Shown: positions 25,929 to 35,663, counted from the stretch's first letter. The stretch: DNA of 64,000 nucleotides from Colwellia psychrerythraea (GCA_002163005.1 MAAF01000076.1:25643-89642), one strand, 5' to 3'. A program made the numbers and translations. The notes: generated from the letters alone by a model not told the origin.

Positions 25929-28352
25929 TTACTCTTTTGTCGCGCTTTTACGGGCATTTTTTCCTGGGCGTTTTTTACGTGCGCTGCGTTTTTTTGCTTT
26001 ACTCTTTTCTTTTGGTTTGTCTTTGGACTTGTCTTTTTTGGCTTTAGGTTTTTTACTTGAGTTAGCGTTAGGCTTTGCTTCTATCGTTTTTTTGCTTGAA
26101 CGCCTAGCTTTATCTGTACCTTTCCCTTTAGTCTTGCCTTGGCTTTCTTCCGCCTCAGAGCCTTCAAGTCGTAGGTCTATTTTCTTTTCATCGAGGTTAA
26201 CTGCTGCAACTTGAACCCGAATTTCATCACCAACACGGTACTTTTTGCCACTATTTTCACCGGTCAGACACATACGTACGTCATCAAAATGATAAAAATC
26301 ACGACCAAGAGAAGTGATATGTACTAAACCTTCAATATGTAAATCTTGTAAGCGAACAAACAGTCCAAAGTTAGTAACCGTTGAAATAACGCCGGTAAAA
26401 TTATCACCTACATGATCTTGCATAAATTCACATTTGAGCCAATCAGCCACATCACGCGTTGCTTCATCGGCGCGTCTCTCTGTCATAGAACAATGTTCGC
26501 CTAGCTCAATAACTTCCTCTATGGAATATTCATAATTGCCTTCATTGGCATCACTTTTAGCTTCTTTCTCTAAAATAGCTTTGATCACTCGATGTACCAC
26601 TAGATCAGGATAGCGACGAATAGGTGAAGTAAAATGACTGTACGATGGTAGCGCTAAACCAAAGTGCCCTTCATTATCACTTTGATAAACAGCTTGACGC
26701 ATTGAGCGTAACAACATGGTTTGAATAAGCTCTTGATCTGGACGACCAGCGACTTTAGCTAAGATATCACCGTAGTCTCTTGGCTCTGGAGACTCTTTTG
26801 AAGGCAGTGATAATCCAAGTTCATTTAAATAGGTGACAAAGTTGCGGTACTTATCTTCACTAGGCTTATCGTGAACACGGAACAAGCCTGGTTTTTCATG
26901 TTTTTCAATAAATTTGGCCGTCGCAACATTGGCCAAAATCATACATTCTTCAATAATTTTATGAGCATCATTACGAATTAATGGCACAACACCGGAAATT
27001 TTCTTGTTTTCATTAAAAAGAAAAATAGACTCTTGTGTCTCAAAGGCAATAGCACCACGTTTAAGGCGAGCATCTGTTAGCGCGTGATACATTTTTTCAA
27101 GATTTTTTAAGTCTGGTACCAAAGGTTGGTATTCTTGACAAAGCGCTTCATCGCCATCGAGAATCGCAGCAACTTTGGTGTAAGTAAAGCGGGCATGAGA
27201 ACGCATTACTGCAGGATAAAATTTACTGCCTGATAGTTTTCCGGTAGCGCTAACGGTCATTTCACAGACCATACATAAGCGATCTACGTCGGGGTTTAGT
27301 GAACATAAGCCATTAGAAAGTTTTTCTGGCAACATAGGGATAACTTGGCTAGGAAAATAGACCGAGTTACCACGTGATATAGCTTCATCATCTAATGCTG
27401 TGCCGTGCTGAACGTAATAACTCACATCTGCAATTGCAACCCATAAACGCCAACCACCTGATTTTTTCGGCTCACAATAGACTGCATCATCAAAATCTCT
27501 AGCATCATCGCCATCGATAGTAACGAGTGGTAGATCACGTAAGTCTTTGCGTGGCAGTTTAGATGACTCTTCAACTTCATCAGCAATACCAGCCACTTCA
27601 GCTTGTACGGTATGCGAAAATTCATGGGGTAAATCATGCGCGCGTAAGGCTATTTCTATTTCCATTCCAGGGGCAAGGTGATCCCCTAAAACCTCAATAA
27701 CTTTACCAATAGCATGAGAGCGTCTAGTGGGTCTTTGTACTAGTTCAACCACTACCATTTGTCCGTGTCTAGCACCCATTTTTGTTTGTGGATCAATCAA
27801 CACTTCTTGTTTGATTTTGCTGTCTTCTGACACAACAGAGCACACATGATGATCAATATATAATCGACCAACAATAGGGGCTTTTCTTGGTTCTATAACT
27901 TCAAGTATTTTGACTTCTTTACGTCCCTTACGATCGGTACGGTCAACCAAAATTGCTTGCACAATATCGCCATGAAAGACACGCTGCATCTCATGAGAGG
28001 AAATATAAAAGTCTTTACCTCTTTTATCGGTAATAGATGAATCATCAGGAGAAAAGAAACCAAAACCGTCACGATGACCAATAACTTTGCCGGTCAGCAG
28101 GCTATTTTTTTCCGGCAATGCGTATTGTTTGAATTTATTAAAGATCAACTGACCACTGTTTTCCATCGCACGTAAACGTCGCTTCAAACCAATAAGTTGA
28201 TACTCTTCATCATACTTTAGTGTTTTAACTAAGCTATTGAAACTTGGAGGCGGCGAGCATTTTTCAATAATTGATAGCAATAATTCGCGTGATGCGACTG
28301 GCTTTTCATATTTTTTGGCTTCGCGTTTAGCATGTGGATCGTTATAGGTCAC
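25929..28352 (-). CDS. rnr: Ribonuclease R
   Basis: Processive 3'-5' exoribonuclease that degrades structured RNA. 807 aa. An N-terminal winged helix (about 20-85) is followed by cold-shock domains (about 85-245) and the RNB domain with DLPLVTIDGDDARDFDDAVYCE, whose aspartates bind the catalytic metals. The S1 domain lies at about 645-730 (VGDNFTGVISTVTNFGLFVRL). A 75-residue Lys/Arg/Ser-rich tail follows (about 733-807), as in many RNase R proteins, and probably aids RNA unwinding. Relevant in cold-adapted bacteria, where it removes stable RNA structure. Second gene of motX-rnr-rlmB. Confidence 0.97.
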   Translation of the reverse strand: MTYNDPHAKREAKKYEKPVASRELLLSIIEKCSPPPSFNSLVKTLKYDEEYQLIGLKRRLRAMENSGQLIFNKFKQYALPEKNSLLTGKVIGHRDGFGFFSPDDSSITDKRGKDFYISSHEMQRVFHGDIVQAILVDRTDRKGRKEVKILEVIEPRKAPIVGRLYIDHHVCSVVSEDSKIKQEVLIDPQTKMGARHGQMVVVELVQRPTRRSHAIGKVIEVLGDHLAPGMEIEIALRAHDLPHEFSHTVQAEVAGIADEVEESSKLPRKDLRDLPLVTIDGDDARDFDDAVYCEPKKSGGWRLWVAIADVSYYVQHGTALDDEAISRGNSVYFPSQVIPMLPEKLSNGLCSLNPDVDRLCMVCEMTVSATGKLSGSKFYPAVMRSHARFTYTKVAAILDGDEALCQEYQPLVPDLKNLEKMYHALTDARLKRGAIAFETQESIFLFNENKKISGVVPLIRNDAHKIIEECMILANVATAKFIEKHEKPGLFRVHDKPSEDKYRNFVTYLNELGLSLPSKESPEPRDYGDILAKVAGRPDQELIQTMLLRSMRQAVYQSDNEGHFGLALPSYSHFTSPIRRYPDLVVHRVIKAILEKEAKSDANEGNYEYSIEEVIELGEHCSMTERRADEATRDVADWLKCEFMQDHVGDNFTGVISTVTNFGLFVRLQDLHIEGLVHITSLGRDFYHFDDVRMCLTGENSGKKYRVGDEIRVQVAAVNLDEKKIDLRLEGSEAEESQGKTKGKGTDKARRSSKKTIEAKPNANSSKKPKAKKDKSKDKPKEKSKAKKRSARKKRPGKNARKSATKE

Positions 28353-28447
28353 TACAATGGGTCAATATTTAAGGATAACTGCTTGCCAGTATACCATAAA
28401 GTTATTATGGCAAGTCTATTAAGTTGGTCCTTACTGAGAGCTTTGAG

Positions 28448-29083
28448 TTAATTTGTATAACTGGTTCTTTTCGCTTGCTCTATTACTTTACTGGGCATTT
28501 TACTGGCAAGATCTGACAGTAAGTTACTGATTTTTTTGTGTGTTACTTTATCATCAGTCAAAGAATGGTGTAATTGAGAATATAGCGCGGGGTAGTCTAA
28601 CGGGCTACCGTAGCCTTGCTCGTATATATCAGCAAGTCGCATTTGTGCAGCTAAGTTATTTGAACTTGCCGCTGTTTTTAAATAAACAATGGCGCGGTCA
28701 ATATCTACCTGCATAAATTTACCCATATGATAATAACGTCCTAACTGTTCTAAACCTTCTGCTAAACCCTGATCAGCGGCTAAATGCATATAATGTAGCC
28801 CTAGCGGAATGTCTTTTTTAATACAAACACCATAAGCCAACATATCACCCCATAAAAATTGATATGAGGGCATATTCGCTTTATTGGCACGTGCTTCAAT
28901 ATCTTGTACTAATTGGCATTCATCAAGCACTACTTGACTTAAATGTTTGTTGTCTTTAATTAAATCAAGCAATTGATTATCGGTATAAATCTGCACTGCT
29001 TGCAAGTTTTTCTTCATAGCGAATGCTGAATAACTGGCAAACAAAAACATAACAGAGATAATAAACAAAAATAATATACGCAT
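28448..29083 (-). CDS. motX: Sodium-driven polar flagellar motor protein MotX
   Basis: 211 aa, the length of Vibrio MotX. A signal peptide (about 1-22, ending SAFA) exports it; Sel1-like repeats at about 75-175 include GLHYMHLAADQGLAEGLEQLGRYY and RAIVYLKTAASSNNLAAQMRLADIYEQGYG. The segment DECQLVQDIEARA and the second Cys in YGVCIKKD match my recollection of MotX. MotX and MotY form the T-ring around the Na+-driven motor. In Vibrio motX also lies next to rnr/rlmB, which supports the call over a generic Sel1 protein. Confidence 0.88.
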   Translation of the reverse strand: MRILFLFIISVMFLFASYSAFAMKKNLQAVQIYTDNQLLDLIKDNKHLSQVVLDECQLVQDIEARANKANMPSYQFLWGDMLAYGVCIKKDIPLGLHYMHLAADQGLAEGLEQLGRYYHMGKFMQVDIDRAIVYLKTAASSNNLAAQMRLADIYEQGYGSPLDYPALYSQLHHSLTDDKVTHKKISNLLSDLASKMPSKVIEQAKRTSYTN

Positions 29084-29119
29084 AAAAATCCTAACTAGGC
29101 TAAATCAGCTGACTTCTCT

Positions 29120-29127
29120 GTATCGGC
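29120..29127 (-). promoter_or_regulatory. Candidate sigma-28 -10 element for motX
   Basis: On the minus strand GCCGATAC lies 37 bp upstream of the motX start, 7 of 8 to the flagellar sigma-28 -10 GCCGATAA. The expected -35 TAAA at a 15-bp spacing is poor (TCAT). Confidence 0.35.
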
Positions 29128-29331
29128 AAGCAAGCTGCATCTATGAAATTTATTTAAATAATATAACCATAGTAAAGCAATTTTGGCGCCAACATAGTAT
29201 TTTGAGACTATTATCACTATTATTTAGCGTATAGTAAGGGACTCACTAACATTATCAATTTGCGGATAGCGTATTTCGGTGAGTTTTAAAAATAATAACT
29301 CCTCCATAATTTATTAAGAACGGCGATTGAT

Positions 29332-30501
29332 ATGCTAATTGAAAAAGAGCTTTCTGAGTTAACCGTAGGCCATTATGTGGTCAAGATTATTCAGCAAGAG
29401 GGCTGCTTTTCGTTAACTGCCGCTGGACACATCAAAAGCAAAGCAGTTATTAATCGTCTCAAAAGCAAAAATGTTTATCGTGTTCTAATTGATGATAGCA
29501 AAACATTACTGCCTAGTAACATCGAAGAAATCGTCAATTCAGACAACAACTCCATTGTTAATAATAAAAACCTTAAGCACGCAAAAGCAATTTTCGATCA
29601 GTCTAAGTCTATTCAAAAGAAGTTATTTCATGATGCACTTAGTGGTAGTTGCTTAGACTTATCACCCGTAGTGGAAGTCACTAATAAATCAATCGATGCA
29701 ATATTTAACAGCCCTGATTCACTTGCCTGTATGTTAAATATTCGAGAGAAAGATGAATACCTTTTAGAGCACTCTGTTGCAGTTTCTGTCTATATCACCC
29801 TTTTTTCACGTTATTTAGGCCTCGAGAGACCCATTATCGAGCAGCTATCTATTGGGGCATTCCTTCATGATATTGGTAAAATAAAAATACCTGATGAAAT
29901 TCTCAACAAACCCGGTAAGTTGACCGATGATGAATTTACCATCATGAAAACTCATGCAAACCACTCCATAGATATCATTAAAGAAACGCCTGGCATTAGC
30001 GCGCTTAGTCTTGAAGTGGCAGCCTTACATCATGAGAAGCTCAATGGCAGTGGTTATCCTTTTCAAGTTAAAGAGGAAGACATCAGCCTGTATGGTCGCA
30101 TGATTGCCATTTGTGATATTTTTGATGCTTTAACAGCTACACGTGTTTATAAAGAAGGCTTTGCCCACGGTAAAGCTTTTGCCATTTTACGAGAATTAGC
30201 CAAGCAAGGGCAGCTAGATTCTATATTGGTTGACCAATTTATTAAATGTGTCGGCGTGTTTCCCGTTGGTTCATTAGTGCAATTAAAATCAAATAAATTA
30301 GCCTTGGTACAAGTGCGCAATGATAAAGACCCAACTAATCCACATGTCCACTCCTTTTATAGCGTTAAGCTAAACCAGTTCCTCAACAAACAAGAAATTG
30401 ATCTATCAGGCAGTGAGGATTCCATTGTAAAAGGTGTCAGAGCAGAAGAGTTCGATCTTGATATGAAGCAAATTGTCGAGATGTTGCTGATGGAAGGTTA
30501 G
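29332..30501 (+). CDS. HD-GYP domain protein, probable cyclic-di-GMP phosphodiesterase
   Basis: 389 aa. The N-terminal DUF3391-like region (about 1-130) begins IEKELSELTVGHYVVKI. The HD-GYP domain covers about 140-310: the HD pair is at about 179-180 in LHDIGKIKIPDEIL, then TIMKTHANHS, LEVAALHHEKLNGSGYP at about 228-243, and ICDIFDALTATRVYK. The GYP motif is intact, so hydrolysis of c-di-GMP is expected, favouring motility. A C-terminal module (about 315-389) begins FPVGSLVQLKSNKLALV. Divergent from motX, which fits a motility context. Confidence 0.9.
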   Translation: MLIEKELSELTVGHYVVKIIQQEGCFSLTAAGHIKSKAVINRLKSKNVYRVLIDDSKTLLPSNIEEIVNSDNNSIVNNKNLKHAKAIFDQSKSIQKKLFHDALSGSCLDLSPVVEVTNKSIDAIFNSPDSLACMLNIREKDEYLLEHSVAVSVYITLFSRYLGLERPIIEQLSIGAFLHDIGKIKIPDEILNKPGKLTDDEFTIMKTHANHSIDIIKETPGISALSLEVAALHHEKLNGSGYPFQVKEEDISLYGRMIAICDIFDALTATRVYKEGFAHGKAFAILRELAKQGQLDSILVDQFIKCVGVFPVGSLVQLKSNKLALVQVRNDKDPTNPHVHSFYSVKLNQFLNKQEIDLSGSEDSIVKGVRAEEFDLDMKQIVEMLLMEG

Positions 30502-30532
30502 ACTTTCTAATAAGAGATGATTGCTATATGAG

Positions 30533-30576
30533 AACGTATAACTCAACGAGAGTAAAATCTCGCCGGGTTATACGTT
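30533..30576. terminator. Perfect 10-bp hairpin between convergent genes
   Basis: AACGTATAAC (30533-30542) pairs with GTTATACGTT (30567-30576), with an additional CGAG/CTCG inner stem. It lies between the HD-GYP gene and the RND pump, which converge. No clear T-run follows, so termination would be inefficient or factor-assisted. Confidence 0.45.
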
Positions 30577-30613
30577 ATCCAAACATTGAAAGTAGCACTA
30601 AGTAAATAAATAC

Positions 30614-33600
30614 CTAAGCAGCGCTACTTACTTCTTTAACTTGAATACCTTCTTTTTGCAGAATTATTGTTGCTGTTACCTGTTTATCTTCTTTACGCTT
30701 ATCCCTTAATACCAATAGACACGGTGTTAATACTAAGGTTAATACCGTAGCAAAAGCTAGGCCGCCAGCGATAGCGGTTGCTAGCTGTGTCCACCACTGT
30801 GTTGACGGTGCACCAAAGACAATCGTACGCTCAAAGAAATCTAAGTTGACCTGTAATACCATAGGCAATAAACCCAAAATGGTGGTTATTGTGGTTAACA
30901 TAACTGGTCGTAAACGCTGCGCACCTGTGCGTAAAATTGCCTCAACCACAGGGTAGCCTTCTTTACGTAAAACATTGTAGGTATCAATCAAGACAATATT
31001 GTTATTGACCACAATACCCGCGAGTGAGATAACACCAATTCCACCCATAACGATGCCAAACGGTTTTTGAACTAATAATAGTGCTAAAAATACGCCAACG
31101 GTTGAGAATATGACGGCGCTTAAAATTAATAGTGCCTGATAAAAGCTATTGAATTGAGTCACTAAAATCATTGCCATGACAAAAAGAGCGATAGCAAAAG
31201 CATTGACTAAAAACGCTTGAGATTCTTGTTGGTCTTCATTTTGTCCCTTCACATCAATATCCACTGACGGGTGTAAACCAAGGCTAGGTAACTGCTCTTG
31301 TAAAATAGGTAACTCATTCAATAATTGAGCACCGGCAATTAAGTTCGCCTGCACAGTTACAACTCGCTTTGCATCAACACGGCGAATAGTATCAACTTTA
31401 GGTGCTGCTTTGCGTTCGACAAAACTGCCAACGGGCACTAAACCTGAAGATGTTTTTAAACGCAGTGAATCTAGTCGACTTATATTACGTTTTTCCTCTG
31501 GAAAACGAACACGAATATCCAATTCATCATCAACATCGTCAGGGCGATATTCACCAAGTTTTAAACCGTTAGTAACCATTTGCACACTTGAGCCAACTAA
31601 CGCAGCATCAGCGCCATACGTAGCCGCTTTGTTTCGATCAATAATGAGCTGCCATTCTATGCCGGGTTTAGCACCCGTATCTTCTATGTCGGTAAATTTC
31701 CCGGATGCTTGCAACGCATCACGTATAATTTTCACCGACTTATCTAGTTCTCCAGGAAAACGCGAGCTCAATTCAAGTTTAAGATCCTTACCACTTTGCG
31801 GACCGTTTTCATTTTTTCTCACTTCAATTTCAACGCCGGCTAAATCATCGGTTAGCTCGTGAATATTAGCCACTATGTCATCCGCTGAACGTCTTATCTG
31901 CCAATCAACAAAGTTTAATTTAAAGGTACCGATTTGGTTATTGCCACCCGTTCGAGTATATAAGGTTTCTATCTCCTCTAACGGCAAGATACGCGCTTCT
32001 ATAGAACGCATAATCACGTCTTTTTCTTTTACCGATAAATCGCCATGAGAGCGCACCACCATAGTCGCACTTTGCGGCTCAACCTCAGGGAAAAAGCTCA
32101 CACCAAGACCTGATGCGCCATAGAGCCACATCACCACAAAAGATATCGCAAAGGTACCTGCAACTATTTTCCAAGGATGTCCAATAGCCATTGTCAGCAC
32201 ACGAATATAACGACCGGTAAAACCCGATAACTGATTGAATTCTCCCGCTTCAGCATGCTCTATTTGTTGCTGTTCTTTACTGCTGACAACGCGAGCCTTA
32301 CCTAAAACCGCGCCTAAAGTGGGTACAAAAATGAGTGCCATTGCTAAGGAGGCTGATAACACTGCAATGAGGGTAAAAGGTAAGTACTTCATGAACTCAC
32401 CCATGATACCTGGCCAAAACATCAATGGCGCAAAGGCTGCTAGTGTTGTTGCCGTTGAAGCAATAATCGGCCATGCCATACGGCGAGCGGCTGTGCCATA
32501 AGCATCACTTTTACTGTGTCCTTCATTCATTTGCCTGTCGGCAAACTCGGTGACAACAATCGCACCATCTACGAGCATACCCACTGCCATGATCAAGCCA
32601 AATAACACGACAATATTTACTGTCATTCCTGCTAAGGCAATGACTAATATTCCGGTTAAAAAGGCTCCTGGAATTGCTAAACCAACCAATAAAGCTGTGC
32701 GGCCACCTAAAGCGGCAATAATAACAATAACCACCAATAATACCGCTGAAAAAACATTGTTTTGCAAATCTGTCAGCGTATTTTTAATTTCTATAGATTG
32801 ATCACCAATATAATCCACTTTGACTTGTTGAGGCCATTTAACGCGACTTTCATTAACAATGTCTTTAACTTTTTCAACCGTTTCAATCAAGTTTTCACCA
32901 GAGCGTTTTTTAACTTCAATTGATACAGAGCGATGTCCATTTAATCGAGCAAAGCTAGTAGGATCTTTATACGCACGACGCACTGTTGATACATCTTGAA
33001 AGGTAATTACTCGATCGCCATCGACCTTGATAGGCAATTCAAGTAAATCTTGAATATTTTCAAAAACAGAGGGTACCTTGATGGCAAAACGTCCTTTGCC
33101 GGTATCCATCGTACCGGCAGGTACTAAGCGATTATTGCGCTCAACAAGATTATAAATGTCAGTTTGGTCAAGCCCATAACTCTCCATTAATAAAGGGTCG
33201 ACAATGATTTCAACCATATCTTCACGGTCACCACCTATCTCAACTTCTAATACTTCTTGCATGCCTTCGATTTTATCTTTGACGTTCCGCGCTATTGTTA
33301 TCAAACCTCGCTCAGTAACAGCCCCGGATAATACAACCGTTAGCGCTGCTTCTTGGTTAGCCATGGTAACTTCATTTACCACCGGCTCTTCAGTCTCATT
33401 GGGCAATTTAGCTTTGGCTAAAGTCACTTTATCACGCACATCGGCAAGTGCTTCTTTAGGATCAAGTCCGGCGATAAATTCTAAGGTAACAGAGGCGTGT
33501 CCCTCTCCTGCATTTGAACGCATTTCTTTAATGCCAGCGATAGATTTAAGCTCATTTTCCATCGGCCTTACGAGCATACGCTCAGCATCTTCAGGAGAAA

Positions 33601-33763
33601 TACCATCATGAATCATAGACACATAAATAATTGGAATGGTAATGTCGGGATTGGCTTCTTTAGCAATATTGTTATAAGTCACTGCGCCAGAAATAAGCAG
33701 TAGTACAAATAACATCAAAACAGAACGAGTACGCGTCAATGCGGCTTCTATAAGCGTTAACAT
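30614..33763 (-). CDS. RND efflux transporter permease (AcrB/HAE family), with altered proton-relay residues
   Basis: 1049 aa, full length, 12 helices with two large periplasmic loops. TM1 begins TRTRSVLMLFVLLL and the pore-domain start is KEANPDITIPIIYVS. TM4 reads GMLVDGAIVVTEF: the first Asp of the AcrB Asp407-Asp408 pair is present but the second is Gly. TM10 reads AGIVVNNNIVLID, with Asn where AcrB has Lys940. Coupling may therefore differ from AcrB. The cognate adaptor gene is 8 bp upstream; no outer-membrane channel gene accompanies them, so a shared TolC-type protein is probably used. Confidence 0.93.
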   Translation of the reverse strand: MLTLIEAALTRTRSVLMLFVLLLISGAVTYNNIAKEANPDITIPIIYVSMIHDGISPEDAERMLVRPMENELKSIAGIKEMRSNAGEGHASVTLEFIAGLDPKEALADVRDKVTLAKAKLPNETEEPVVNEVTMANQEAALTVVLSGAVTERGLITIARNVKDKIEGMQEVLEVEIGGDREDMVEIIVDPLLMESYGLDQTDIYNLVERNNRLVPAGTMDTGKGRFAIKVPSVFENIQDLLELPIKVDGDRVITFQDVSTVRRAYKDPTSFARLNGHRSVSIEVKKRSGENLIETVEKVKDIVNESRVKWPQQVKVDYIGDQSIEIKNTLTDLQNNVFSAVLLVVIVIIAALGGRTALLVGLAIPGAFLTGILVIALAGMTVNIVVLFGLIMAVGMLVDGAIVVTEFADRQMNEGHSKSDAYGTAARRMAWPIIASTATTLAAFAPLMFWPGIMGEFMKYLPFTLIAVLSASLAMALIFVPTLGAVLGKARVVSSKEQQQIEHAEAGEFNQLSGFTGRYIRVLTMAIGHPWKIVAGTFAISFVVMWLYGASGLGVSFFPEVEPQSATMVVRSHGDLSVKEKDVIMRSIEARILPLEEIETLYTRTGGNNQIGTFKLNFVDWQIRRSADDIVANIHELTDDLAGVEIEVRKNENGPQSGKDLKLELSSRFPGELDKSVKIIRDALQASGKFTDIEDTGAKPGIEWQLIIDRNKAATYGADAALVGSSVQMVTNGLKLGEYRPDDVDDELDIRVRFPEEKRNISRLDSLRLKTSSGLVPVGSFVERKAAPKVDTIRRVDAKRVVTVQANLIAGAQLLNELPILQEQLPSLGLHPSVDIDVKGQNEDQQESQAFLVNAFAIALFVMAMILVTQFNSFYQALLILSAVIFSTVGVFLALLLVQKPFGIVMGGIGVISLAGIVVNNNIVLIDTYNVLRKEGYPVVEAILRTGAQRLRPVMLTTITTILGLLPMVLQVNLDFFERTIVFGAPSTQWWTQLATAIAGGLAFATVLTLVLTPCLLVLRDKRKEDKQVTATIILQKEGIQVKEVSSAA

Positions 33764-33771
33764 AATAGCTC

Positions 33772-34956
33772 CTATCCTTGTGTAACAGGGGTTACAGCAG
33801 TTTGCTTACCTGCACTAGTACCTACGCTAACATCTGCTTTATCATTTATTTTGTCATCCGCGCTGTCGAAAATGGCCTCAACTTTATCCCCAGCACGTAC
33901 GAAGCCTTGACCTAAGACAATAATATCGGCTTGCTCGCCAAGGCCTGTTAACCATATGCCGTCACTTTCACTTTTAATAATCTCTATTGGTGTAAATTGA
34001 ACAACAGATTCTTTGACCGATTTAACACCGATGTTACCTTGTTCATCTAAAGCAAGCAGTGCTGGTGATATTTTTATTGCAGACATTTTGGCTAAGTCTA
34101 TGGTTAATTCACTGCTCAAGCCCGCCAACAAATACGCCTTTTTATTATCAATTGCCACTTCAATTTTAAAGGTATTGGTCGCATCGTTACCCACACTAGC
34201 AATGTAACGCAGTTTACCTTGTGCTAGTTCGCCATTTAATAAGCTTACTTGTGCCACTTGACCAACAGACAACTGACTTATTTGTTGCTCAGTGACATAA
34301 GCTCGAACAATAAGCGGGTCTAAATCGGCAATCATGGCAATATCATCACCAGAAGCAACATAATCACCAACCTCAACATAACGTGTGTTAAGAATACCGG
34401 CGAATGGCGCTTTAATTATAGTATTAGCAATATCTAATTCTAACCCCTTTATTTCAGCTTTCACTGATTCAAGAGCTGCATATGACTGTGCTAAATGTAC
34501 TTTCCCTTGATATCCTTGCTGATTTAACTTTAATGCGCCTTGGTACTCTACTTCACGTTGATTTAATAATGCTTGGCTACGTGTTAATTGCGCAGGTAAG
34601 TCATTTAAAGCAATTTTTGCAATAATTTCGCCTTTGGAAACTCTTGAGCCTCTTTTTGCCAATACTTGAGTAATTTTTCCGTGTACTTCAGCTTTTAATG
34701 TCGTGATACGATCTGGTTCAGTACGACCATAAAGCTCAATTGTTTTATGAATGTGCTGCCCAAGTCGCGTTTCAACTTTAACTCGTGCAATCACCTGCTT
34801 TTTGTCATGGTTAGGGATTTCTGCTTTTATCTTAGATTTTTGCTCTGTAACACTAGGGCCCGAAGCCATCCACAGCACTAAAACAAGGGTAATTAGTGCT
34901 GCAATAAGATAAGGACGTTGCGCTAACCAGCTAGATTTCAGGGTAAATTTCATCAT
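33772..34956 (-). CDS. RND periplasmic adaptor (membrane fusion protein)
   Basis: 394 aa. An N-terminal membrane segment (about 13-32) anchors it. A lipoyl-like half follows (LKAEVHGKITQVLAKRGSRVSKGEIIAKI), then a short alpha-hairpin (about 115-170), the second lipoyl half (IKAPFAGILNTRYVEVGDYVASGD) and the beta-barrel (LIVRAYVTEQQISQLSVGQ). The tail is Lys/Asp/Thr-rich. It bridges the RND permease and an outer-membrane channel. It is first in the two-gene operon, 8 bp before the permease. Confidence 0.92.
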   Translation of the reverse strand: MMKFTLKSSWLAQRPYLIAALITLVLVLWMASGPSVTEQKSKIKAEIPNHDKKQVIARVKVETRLGQHIHKTIELYGRTEPDRITTLKAEVHGKITQVLAKRGSRVSKGEIIAKIALNDLPAQLTRSQALLNQREVEYQGALKLNQQGYQGKVHLAQSYAALESVKAEIKGLELDIANTIIKAPFAGILNTRYVEVGDYVASGDDIAMIADLDPLIVRAYVTEQQISQLSVGQVAQVSLLNGELAQGKLRYIASVGNDATNTFKIEVAIDNKKAYLLAGLSSELTIDLAKMSAIKISPALLALDEQGNIGVKSVKESVVQFTPIEIIKSESDGIWLTGLGEQADIIVLGQGFVRAGDKVEAIFDSADDKINDKADVSVGTSAGKQTAVTPVTQG

Positions 34957-35060
34957 TATATCTCCATTTTATCGGCATATAATAACGTGTTTTATAAAGA
35001 GGAAATAAACTAAGTTGCAACAATTTGTTTATTTTTGGTGAGTGTCTGCACGCAGAAATA

Positions 35061-35087
35061 CAAATGCCGACAAGGTGTCGGCATTTG
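35061..35087 (-). terminator. Hairpin downstream of erpA
   Basis: CAAATGCCGAC (35061-35071) pairs perfectly with GTCGGCATTTG (35077-35087), loop AAGGT. It lies 60 bp past the erpA stop on the minus strand and upstream of the adaptor gene, so it probably ends the erpA transcript although the T-run is poor. Confidence 0.5.
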
Positions 35088-35147
35088 CTTGTCATAACAA
35101 CATAACTTTGTGCGCTATGTCTATCTAGTCAGTAGGTAACGAGAATG

Positions 35148-35489
35148 CTAGATAGAAAAAGATGAACCACAACCACAAGTGGTGGTTGCATTTGGGTTAT
35201 TTACCACAAAACGGCTACCTTCTAAACTTTCAAGGTAATCAACTTCGCCATCAACAAGGTATTGCAAACTCATAGGATCGATCACCATCATAACGCCTTG
35301 CTTTTCAATGGTCATATCGCCGTCATTAACTTTTTCATCAAAAGTAAAGCCATATTGAAAGCCTGAACAACCACCACCGGTAACATATACACGTAGCTTA
35401 AGTGCTGGGTTTTCTTCTTCTGTGATGAGCGATAGAACTTTACTCGCGGCAGAATCGGTAAATTTAATGGGTAATTCAGGGTTTGACAT
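35148..35489 (-). CDS. erpA: Iron-sulfur cluster insertion protein ErpA
   Basis: A-type carrier that delivers [4Fe-4S] clusters to apoproteins, including isoprenoid enzymes IspG/IspH and respiratory proteins. 113 aa, the normal length. The three cluster-ligand cysteines are intact: Cys41 in [11 protein letters not shown] and Cys105/Cys107 in [20 protein letters not shown] and [15 protein letters not shown] fit ErpA rather than IscA or SufA. Single gene under an IscR-type promoter (35558-35590). Confidence 0.95.
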   Translation of the reverse strand: MSNPELPIKFTDSAASKVLSLITEEENPALKLRVYVTGGGCSGFQYGFTFDEKVNDGDMTIEKQGVMMVIDPMSLQYLVDGEVDYLESLEGSRFVVNNPNATTTCGCGSSFSI

Positions 35490-35557
35490 GGTGCTCTACT
35501 TAGTACAACAAAGTACAAAAAAATACGCTACAAAATGGGTGTTTAACAACGAGGCTA

Positions 35558-35590
35558 ATTATCTTAAACTTGACTATTTTAGTCAAGTAT
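35558..35590 (-). promoter_or_regulatory. erpA promoter overlapped by a type-1 IscR box
   Basis: Read on the minus strand, TTGACT (35581-35586), a 17-bp spacer and GATAAT (35558-35563) form a good sigma-70 promoter. The 25-bp palindrome at 35566-35590 fits the type-1 IscR consensus (ATASYYGACT-RWWWY-AGTCRRSTAT) at all but one position. The box covers the -35 and spacer, so [2Fe-2S]-IscR would repress. E. coli erpA is also in the IscR regulon. Confidence 0.8.
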
Positions 35591-35663
35591 TATTCTTTAC
35601 CATAATGATAGCAATCCGTATAAGAAAGTACTCACTGAACGATAATTTATGCGGAGATAGTAT

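Noticed and set aside
29084..29331. Conserved RNA or operator in the motX / HD-GYP divergent region beyond the sigma-28-like box
   Set aside because: No convincing dyad or repeat was seen in the remaining sequence.
31410..31862. 150-codon open frame on the + strand inside the RND permease gene
   Set aside because: Antisense shadow of a long, well-supported coding sequence; the same applies to the open frames at 32235, 32550, 33204, 61337 and 61922.
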